9,558 bases of DNA from an uncultured Clostridia bacterium (GTDB taxonomy: Bacteria; Bacillota; Clostridia; Christensenellales; Borkfalkiaceae): assembly GCA_905235815.1 (NCBI GenBank), contig CAJOMT010000045.1, forward strand, positions 1-9,558, in the 5' to 3' direction. Shown here one piece after another: positions 5,144 through 9,558 of this stretch; the stretch's first letter is position 1, and each line of letters starts with the position of its first letter. Made by a program: the position numbers and the translations under genes. The notes under the pieces were generated by a model. It was given only the letters and a program-made list of their open reading frames with translations. It had not been told where the DNA came from and searched no databases.

Positions 5144-8019
5144 ATAATTTAATCAAACTTATTCAAAATCCTACCGCTCCGTATCGCGGTAAGCCGTTTT
5201 GGAGTTGGAACGGTAAACTCGACAAGACGGAATTGTTAAGACAGGTCGAAGTTTTTAAAGATATGGGTTTCGGGGGCTTCTTTATGCATTCGAGAACGGG
5301 ATTAAAGACGGAGTATCTTGGAGACGAATGGTTTGAAATGATAAGAGCCTGCTCGCTGAAAGCGCAAGAACTCGGAATGGAGGCTTGGCTATACGACGAG
5401 GATCGTTGGCCGAGCGGAACTTGCGGCGGACTTGTATCGAAAGACAGAAAAAACAGATTGAGGTTTATATCTCTTTATCATTCAGACTATAAGGCGGAAG
5501 CGTGCGAAGAAGTTTCGGAAATAATTGCAAAATATGCCGTCAAGTTGAAAACGGATAATAACGGAGAAGAGCGTCTCATAGATTTTTATCCCGTCAAAAG
5601 CGAAAACGAAGTAAAATACGGATATACTTATGCGGTATTTGCGGAAGAAGAACAAAAATGCTCGGATTTCTATAACGGATATACCTATATAGACGTTATG
5701 AATATAAAAGTTACGGAAGAATTTATAAAAAGCACGCACGAAAAGTATTATGAAAAGTGCGGAGATTTATTCGGTAACGCAATAAAGGGTATTTTTACCG
5801 ACGAGCCGTATAGAGGTTCGGCTTTCAACGGTTTTTCGCTTTCCAATGAAAATCGCCTGAAAATGACTCCTTATACGGCAAATTTGTTCTGTTATTACGA
5901 AGAAAAATACGGAAAAGAACTCATTTTACCCGAATTGTATTGGAGAAGAGAGGGCGTTTCATATAACGAAGTCGCCGAACAATATATAGACGTTCTGGAC
6001 GACTTATTTTTAGAAAACTTTGCTCTGCCTTGCCAAAAATGGTGCAAAGATCATGGGATTATTTTAACCGGACATATTTTGCATGAGGATTCCGTAAGTA
6101 TTCAGACCGCCGAAACGGGTTCTTGTATGAGATATTACGAGTATATGGATTATCCCGGGATAGATAACCTTACTCAAAACAATAGAGCGTATTGGGCGGC
6201 AAAACAATGTTCTTCCGTCGCTCGCCAACTCGGTAAGAAGTATGTTTTGAGCGAAATGTACGGCGCAACCGGTTGGGATATGACGTTTGAAAAATATAAG
6301 CAGATCGGCGATTGGCAGGCATTTTTCGGAATAAATCTGCGTTGTCATCATCTTTCTATGTATACGATGAGAGGCGAAGCGAAACGTGATTATCCGGCAA
6401 GTATTCTCGACCAAAACGCATGGGCGTACGATTGGAAGTATATAGAGGATTATTTTGCGAGGCTCTCCGTTTTATCTGCGGAGGGCGAAAGAATTTGCGA
6501 TACTTTGGTAATTACTCCTATAAGAGAGCCTTGGGGCAAAGTCAGAACGGGTTGGATGGACATTTTTACTCCCAATGACGACAGTGTAAGCAAAATAGAC
6601 CAAGAATATATGCAAGAGTTCTATGATTTGAACGCAGTAAACGTAGATTTCGACTATGGCGACGAAGAACTTATCGGTAAATACGGCAAAGTCGTTTGTG
6701 AAAACGGTAAAGTCAGACTAAAAATCGGCAAAGTCGAGTATGGAGAGATACTTTGTCGCAAAGATTTTAAAATGGGCGATAAGGCGAAGAAACTTATCGA
6801 AGAGTATAGGCGTTTGGGCGGCAAGTTCGTTCGGTCGGTTGAAGAATTATCGCCGACGTTTCACGTCAGCACACCTATCGGCGTGGTTTCAACTGCATAT
6901 AAAATGGGAGATGATATTTGGCTGCATTTATTGAATCTCGATATTAACGGTGAAAAATCCGGTAAAATAATTTTACCGAACTCCGTTAAAGGATTTAACG
7001 CCGAATTATGGAATTTCAGAAAGGGAGAGCCTGTCGGCAGAGTTGATTTTGTCGATGATTTCCGCTTTTTTGCGGGAGAAGAAAAAATAATAAGGCTAAC
7101 AAGCGATAAAGTGCAAACATTACACGACGACGCTTTTTATGAAACGCTGAAACTACCCGAAAATTTTAAATATAAGCTTACGGAATATAACGTGTTGCCG
7201 CTCGACGAGGCGGTTTGGAAGTTTGACGGAAAGATTCAAAATGACGGTAAAGAAGAAAACGTATTACATATAGATAAAAAGGTCAGAATCGCAAAAGGGC
7301 GCAAAACACGAGGCGGAGAGATGATACAACCGTGGTTTGCGGATAAAACCGGCGAGGAAGATTTAGTTCTTGGGAAGATAGAACTCGTGTATGAGTTTGA
7401 AGTGGACTTTATTCCCGATACGCCCGTATATTTGGCAAAAGAAGAAAGTAAATTAGATTGCCGTTTAAACGGAGAATCGGTAAATGAAAAAACCGATATC
7501 CGTTGGGTAGACAGTTGCTTTACGTTATTTAAAATAACGCCTAAAAAGGGTAAGAATATCATAACGGTTTCAGGCGATTTTTATGAAAAAGACGGGTTAG
7601 AAGCGGTATATGTTTTAGGTTGGTTTGGTGTAAAATTACCCAACGTCATTACAGTTCTTCCGTCAGAATTAGAGCAAGGGGATATATCCGTACAAGGTTT
7701 ACCTTATTATTCGGGAGGGATTAGATATTATAATGATATAAATAATGGCAATTATATCATAAGTTTTAACGCCTTAAACGCCGCATTGATAAATGTATAC
7801 GGAGGAGATAGAGTTGAGACTATTGCGTATGAGCCGTATACTGCCAAGGTTAAATTGAAGAGTGAACTCGTTTTAGAAACGATATTTAGCAGAAGAAACA
7901 CTTTCGGTCCACTACATCAGACGTATAATCAGGAAGTTTGCGCGCCGGAAAGTTTTATGACGGAAGGAGAGCGTTATATAGATTTTATATCTATGCCGCA
8001 AGGATTGTTTTCAGAATAA
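5140..8019 (+). CDS. GH106-type glycosidase, putative alpha-L-rhamnosidase
   Basis: A 959-residue protein starting at the ATG that overlaps the upstream stop codon. There is no signal peptide, so it probably acts in the cytoplasm with its coupled partner. Recognition rests on the N-terminal PFWSWNGKL, GFGGFFMHSRTGL (residues 44-56) and WLYDEDRWPSG (83-93), typical of the Glyco_hydro_106 family and its close relatives. Candidate catalytic acids are Glu222 in FTDEP and Glu372 in LSEMYGATGW, assigned by pattern and spacing only. LTGHILHED and the YPGIDNLTQN segment lie on the barrel between them. The C-terminal third is beta-rich, with a GH2-like sugar-binding sandwich and a final RRNTFGPLH motif. 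GH106 enzymes are inverting, calcium-dependent alpha-L-rhamnosidases acting on pectic rhamnogalacturonan and related glycans. The GH78/GH106 pairing supports a rhamnose role. The exact linkage is unknown. Confidence 0.82.
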   Translation: MNNLIKLIQNPTAPYRGKPFWSWNGKLDKTELLRQVEVFKDMGFGGFFMHSRTGLKTEYLGDEWFEMIRACSLKAQELGMEAWLYDEDRWPSGTCGGLVSKDRKNRLRFISLYHSDYKAEACEEVSEIIAKYAVKLKTDNNGEERLIDFYPVKSENEVKYGYTYAVFAEEEQKCSDFYNGYTYIDVMNIKVTEEFIKSTHEKYYEKCGDLFGNAIKGIFTDEPYRGSAFNGFSLSNENRLKMTPYTANLFCYYEEKYGKELILPELYWRREGVSYNEVAEQYIDVLDDLFLENFALPCQKWCKDHGIILTGHILHEDSVSIQTAETGSCMRYYEYMDYPGIDNLTQNNRAYWAAKQCSSVARQLGKKYVLSEMYGATGWDMTFEKYKQIGDWQAFFGINLRCHHLSMYTMRGEAKRDYPASILDQNAWAYDWKYIEDYFARLSVLSAEGERICDTLVITPIREPWGKVRTGWMDIFTPNDDSVSKIDQEYMQEFYDLNAVNVDFDYGDEELIGKYGKVVCENGKVRLKIGKVEYGEILCRKDFKMGDKAKKLIEEYRRLGGKFVRSVEELSPTFHVSTPIGVVSTAYKMGDDIWLHLLNLDINGEKSGKIILPNSVKGFNAELWNFRKGEPVGRVDFVDDFRFFAGEEKIIRLTSDKVQTLHDDAFYETLKLPENFKYKLTEYNVLPLDEAVWKFDGKIQNDGKEENVLHIDKKVRIAKGRKTRGGEMIQPWFADKTGEEDLVLGKIELVYEFEVDFIPDTPVYLAKEESKLDCRLNGESVNEKTDIRWVDSCFTLFKITPKKGKNIITVSGDFYEKDGLEAVYVLGWFGVKLPNVITVLPSELEQGDISVQGLPYYSGGIRYYNDINNGNYIISFNALNAALINVYGGDRVETIAYEPYTAKVKLKSELVLETIFSRRNTFGPLHQTYNQEVCAPESFMTEGERYIDFISMPQGLFSE

Positions 8020-8089
8020 TAATTCAAAAATGAATAGCGCTAATATGATTATAAAATTGGTAATCTTTGCAGATTATATTTCAGAAATG

Positions 8090-8127
8090 GACTGTAAGGA
8101 GTGGAAAACTCTTTACGGTCTTTTTTT
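8090..8127 (+). terminator. Intrinsic terminator of the glycosidase operon
   Basis: A 13-bp stem (8090-8102 with 8108-8120, two G-U pairs) with loop GGAAA is followed directly by seven T (8121-8127). It lies 70 bases after the GH106 stop codon. Confidence 0.9.
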
Positions 8128-8143
8128 GAAAATTTTTTTCGAG

Positions 8144-8173
8144 TACCCAGGCATTGGGTATTCGACCTGGGTA
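8144..8173. other. Stem-loop with nested alternative pairing
   Basis: TACCCAGG (8144-8151) pairs perfectly with CCTGGGTA (8166-8173) around 14 bases. The 5' arm can instead pair with an internal GGGTA (TACCC 8144-8148 with 8156-8160), so two exclusive hairpins are possible. No T run follows. It lies 16 bases after the terminator T run; its role is unknown. Confidence 0.55.
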
Positions 8174-8182
8174 AAATGATAG

Positions 8183-8194
8183 CAACAAGTTGAC
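8183..8194 (+). repeat. 12-bp direct repeat CAACAAGTTGAC, left copy
   Basis: The same 12 bases recur at 9220-9231 in the same orientation, on the far side of the acetyltransferase gene. The core CAAC-AA-GTTG is itself a small inverted repeat. A recombination or insertion boundary is possible, but chance cannot be excluded for 12 bases. Confidence 0.4.
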
Positions 8195-8245
8195 CACAAT
8201 ATCGTTACATATCACGGCGGTAAAAGGCGCAGAGAACAAACGGAA

Positions 8246-8352
8246 GGAGGGAATAGTAATGTCTTAATAGCGAGAGTAAATCTTTGGGGGGAATTACGGA
8301 AATAAAAAAAGAAAACAAAGAAATAAAATTGTCAGTAAAAGGTAAAAATTAA
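8246..8352 (+). pseudogene. Strong ribosome binding site with Met-Ser-stop mini-ORF; possible broken 30-codon gene
   Basis: GGAGG (8246-8250) sits eight bases before an ATG (8259), an ideal arrangement, but the reading is ATG TCT TAA. Removing one T from 8264-8265 would open a 30-residue frame ending at TAA 8350-8352, starting MSNSESKSLGGITEIKKEN and rich in Lys and Glu. Either a small gene has a frameshift (real or an assembly error), or the site is a minimal start-stop ORF used for regulation. The protein is not recognised. Confidence 0.35.
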
Positions 8353-8364
8353 CGTTAATTTTTA
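8343..8364. promoter_or_regulatory. 22-bp perfect palindrome, possible operator
   Basis: Positions 8343-8353 are the exact reverse complement of 8354-8364, centred on AACGTT. It overlaps the end of the broken small frame and lies 58 bases upstream of the acetyltransferase promoter. It could bind a dimeric regulator or form a cruciform or hairpin; its A/T flanks also resemble a bidirectional terminator stem without a loop. Confidence 0.45.
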
Positions 8365-8367
8365 ACG

Positions 8368-8393
8368 GAGATGATAAATCACATCTCTTTTTT
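8368..8393 (+). terminator. Weak intrinsic terminator
   Basis: GAGATG (8368-8373) pairs with CATCTC (8382-8387) across 8 bases and is followed by six T (8388-8393). The stem is short and only half G/C, so termination may be partial. It would end a transcript covering the mini-ORF region. Confidence 0.5.
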
Positions 8394-8400
8394 ATGTGGG

Positions 8401-8433
8401 TTGATTTTTCAGGGGGGGGGAAAATGATATAAT
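8401..8433 (+). promoter_or_regulatory. Promoter of the acetyltransferase gene, with a nine-G run in the spacer
   Basis: A perfect extended -10 (TG-A-TATAAT, 8425-8433) lies about 55 bases before the acetyltransferase ATG. The best -35 match, TTGATT (8401-8406), is 21 bases upstream of the -10, longer than the usual 17. Nine consecutive G (8412-8420) fall in that spacer. The extended -10 may allow transcription even with a poor -35 distance. Confidence 0.65.
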
Positions 8434-8488
8434 AATAAACATAAAACTTTAAATAACAAAAAATCGTAATTTACAGGGGAAACAAATT

Positions 8489-9136
8489 ATGTTAGATGAT
8501 AAAAAACCGAACCCGAACGATATTTATCCCATTGCCGGATACGATAACGAAATATACGTCAAGCCGACCGTTGCGAATCCCAATATTATCGTAGGGGATT
8601 TTACTTATATAGCGGATTCTGACTTTGAAAGTCACGTAACGCACCTTTACGATCATATCGGCGACAAATTGATAATCGGGAAGTTTTGTCAGATTGCCGC
8701 AGGCGTCGAATTCGTTATGAACGGAGCCAATCATCAAATGAACGCCATAACCACTTTTCCGTTTTATACGCTTAAAGGCTGGGAAATGAATGCTCCCTCA
8801 GCAAAGGACTTGCCCTTGAAAGGCGATACCGTAATCGGTAACGATGTTTGGATCGGTCAAAATGCGGTCATTCTTCCCGGGACGCATATCGGTGACGGGG
8901 CAATCATCGGCGCAAATTGCGTGGTGGGAGGCAATGTAGAGCCGTATACGATTGTAATTGGAAATCCGGCAAGGGTAGTTAGAAAAAGATTTGACGACGA
9001 GTTGATTGAAATGTTGCTTAACTTCAAGTGGTGGGATAAAAGCATAGAGGAAATCAACGAGTTGATCCCCTTGTTGACGTGTAGTGATTTAAGAAAAGTG
9101 AAGGAAGAGATTAAAAATATTTTAAATAACAAATGA
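8489..9136 (+). CDS. Vat/CatB-family hexapeptide-repeat acetyltransferase, candidate streptogramin A resistance
   Basis: A 215-residue protein, the normal length for the family, with AGGGGA at 8475-8480 before the ATG. The opening PNPNDIYPIAG, then NPNIIVGDFTY, GDKLIIGKFCQIAAGV and FVMNGANHQM match streptogramin A acetyltransferases (Vat) more closely than chloramphenicol CatB enzymes, by memory of those sequences. The catalytic His is His82 in GANH, the same number as in VatD. The left-handed beta-helix is visible as hexapeptide turns at about 62-75 and 112-155 (VIGNDVWIGQNAVILPG, then HIGDGAIIGANCVV). The family works as a cytoplasmic trimer moving acetyl from acetyl-CoA to a hydroxyl of the drug. 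The true acceptor here is unproven; many relatives acetylate sugars or unknown substrates. The gene has its own promoter and terminator and no functional link to its neighbours. Confidence 0.85.
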   Translation: MLDDKKPNPNDIYPIAGYDNEIYVKPTVANPNIIVGDFTYIADSDFESHVTHLYDHIGDKLIIGKFCQIAAGVEFVMNGANHQMNAITTFPFYTLKGWEMNAPSAKDLPLKGDTVIGNDVWIGQNAVILPGTHIGDGAIIGANCVVGGNVEPYTIVIGNPARVVRKRFDDELIEMLLNFKWWDKSIEEINELIPLLTCSDLRKVKEEIKNILNNK

Positions 9137-9159
9137 CAGCTATTTTATGAGTACAAGAC

Positions 9160-9188
9160 AAAAAACGCAGATTTTATCTGCGTTTTTT
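9160..9188. terminator. Bidirectional intrinsic terminator after the acetyltransferase gene
   Basis: A perfect 13-bp stem (9160-9172 with 9176-9188) with a TTT loop: six A, then CGCAGAT, pairing with ATCTGCG and six T. It works on either strand and lies 23 bases after the stop codon. Confidence 0.92.
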
Positions 9189-9218
9189 CTTTATACCCGT
9201 GCAGGTTCAAACTTACCC

Positions 9219-9365
9219 TCAACAAGTTGACTGTAAGTGACGCGATCGACGGCGGAGCCGTAGCGATGCGCTCTTAGCCGAGCAAACGAAGTTTGCGAAC
9301 GCCACGAAAGCGTCAGCGAAGTATTCCGTCGCTTTGCTCCTTACGAACCTTACACGGGGAGCCAT
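9219..9365 (-). other. Structured intergenic repeat-like element with a 48-codon minus-strand open frame
   Basis: Compact hairpins with 3-base loops occur in a row: ACGGC-GGA-GCCGT (9249-9261), AGCG-ATG-CGCT (9262-9272) and GCAAAC-GAA-GTTTGC (9282-9296). Outer pairings can close the whole block: TGTAAG 9232-9237 with CTTACA 9349-9354, and CGACGG 9247-9252 with CCGTCG 9326-9331. The block is richer in G/C than its surroundings. On the minus strand, ATG at 9365 reads 48 codons to TGA at 9219 (starting MAPRVRFVRSKATEYFADAF) with no clear ribosome binding site. I judge it a dispersed noncoding repeat whose palindromes happen to leave a frame open, rather than a protein gene, but no second copy is in the window. 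Confidence 0.5.
9220..9231 (+). repeat. 12-bp direct repeat CAACAAGTTGAC, right copy
   Basis: Identical to 8183-8194. Here the inner palindrome extends to TCAAC-AA-GTTGA (9219-9230), and it forms one edge of the structured element that follows. Confidence 0.4.
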
Positions 9366-9367
9366 CT

Positions 9368-9394
9368 TTCGTTTACAAAATAGCTGTAAACGAA
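9368..9394. other. Perfect 10-bp stem-loop
   Basis: TTCGTTTACA (9368-9377) pairs with TGTAAACGAA (9385-9394) over a 7-base loop. It sits immediately before the terminator at 9396, so the two hairpins are stacked back to back at the end of the structured element. Confidence 0.6.
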
Positions 9395-9395
9395 T

Positions 9396-9432
9396 AAAAA
9401 TAGACGAGATTGCATAAATCTCGTCTATTTTT
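9396..9432. terminator. Bidirectional intrinsic terminator
   Basis: A perfect 16-bp stem (9396-9411 with 9417-9432) around GCATA, with five A at the start and five T at the end. No gene ends directly upstream on either strand, so it probably belongs to the structured element or insulates the gene beyond the window. Confidence 0.9.
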
Positions 9433-9500
9433 GTGCTTTTTATTCAAATATGCACGCATAACTGTTTTTACGTCTCTTATTTCCATATTTTTTTTCATAC

Positions 9501-9558
9501 ACAATGGCGGTATTCATTGTATACAGTATAATATCAAAGGATATACTTTTAAGGAGTT
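9501..9558 (+). promoter_or_regulatory. Probable promoter and ribosome binding site of a gene starting beyond the window
   Basis: TATAAT at 9527-9532 is a perfect -10, but no convincing -35 is seen at the normal distance. In the -35 area, ACAATG (9501-9506) and CATTGT (9515-9520) form an inverted repeat, which could be an operator for an activator. AAGGAG at 9551-9556 is a good Shine-Dalgarno ending two bases before the window edge. Confidence 0.55.

Noticed and set aside
8030..8179. 49-codon + strand open frame after GH106
   Set aside because: No ribosome binding site, and it reads straight through the terminator hairpin and T run at 8090-8127.
9195..9230. Possible tRNA 3' half (GGTTCAAA like a T-loop)
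   Set aside because: The stem around the loop does not pair, there is no acceptor stem or anticodon arm, and no CCA end.
9220..9354. Integron attC site after the acetyltransferase gene
   Set aside because: The GTTGACT core does not fit GTTRRRY, no matching RYYYAAC end is found, and no integrase is in the window; only a long imperfect hairpin is shared with attC sites.
1..9558. CRISPR array, rRNA, tRNA or transposase gene
   Set aside because: No regularly spaced repeats, no conserved rRNA or tRNA segments and no transposase-like protein were found on either strand.

Overview
The window looks like chromosomal DNA from a gut- or rumen-type anaerobic Firmicute (Clostridia-like). The evidence is strong AGGAGG-type ribosome binding sites, many hairpin-plus-U-run terminators, small gene gaps, a modular secreted protein with Big_3-like domains, a short lipoprotein, and glycosidases without signal peptides. 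All recognised protein-coding genes are on the + strand. The taxonomic placement is inference from style, not from a marker gene.

Layout. (1) Positions 1-3403: the end of a very large surface protein (5' end outside the window) with a C-terminal PtpB-like tyrosine phosphatase domain. It is followed closely by a 44-residue peptide gene and an 88-residue Ser/Glu/Asp-rich lipoprotein gene. The three genes look like one operon, closed by a strong hairpin terminator at 3429-3486. The two small proteins are unlike over most of their length but end in a related 18-residue tail (W-x-E-[FI]-[VI]-[ED]...N-x-L-P-I-[LV]-P). I regard this as the most promising undescribed signal in the window. (2) Positions 3506-8019: two translationally coupled cytoplasmic glycosidases, a GH78-type six-hairpin enzyme and a GH106-type enzyme, both families known for alpha-L-rhamnosidase activity. 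Together they suggest intracellular trimming of imported rhamnose-containing oligosaccharides; no transporter or regulator is in the window. The terminator in front of them leaves almost no room for a promoter, which suggests attenuation or readthrough. A terminator at 8090-8127 closes the operon. (3) Positions 8128-8488: a gene-poor stretch with a hairpin, a well-formed ribosome binding site leading to a Met-Ser-stop mini-ORF (a 30-residue frame if one T is removed), a 22-bp perfect palindrome, a weak terminator and a promoter containing a run of nine G. (4) Positions 8489-9136: a Vat/CatB-type hexapeptide acetyltransferase (candidate streptogramin A resistance) with its own terminator. (5) Positions 9189-9432: a structured, repeat-like intergenic element rich in three-base-loop hairpins, open on the minus strand for 48 codons, closed by a second bidirectional terminator. 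(6) The window ends in a probable -10 box and an AAGGAG site for a gene that starts just beyond it.

The acetyltransferase lies between two copies of the 12-mer CAACAAGTTGAC, in the same orientation and 1037 bp apart. The segment could be a transferable unit, but a chance repeat is not excluded.
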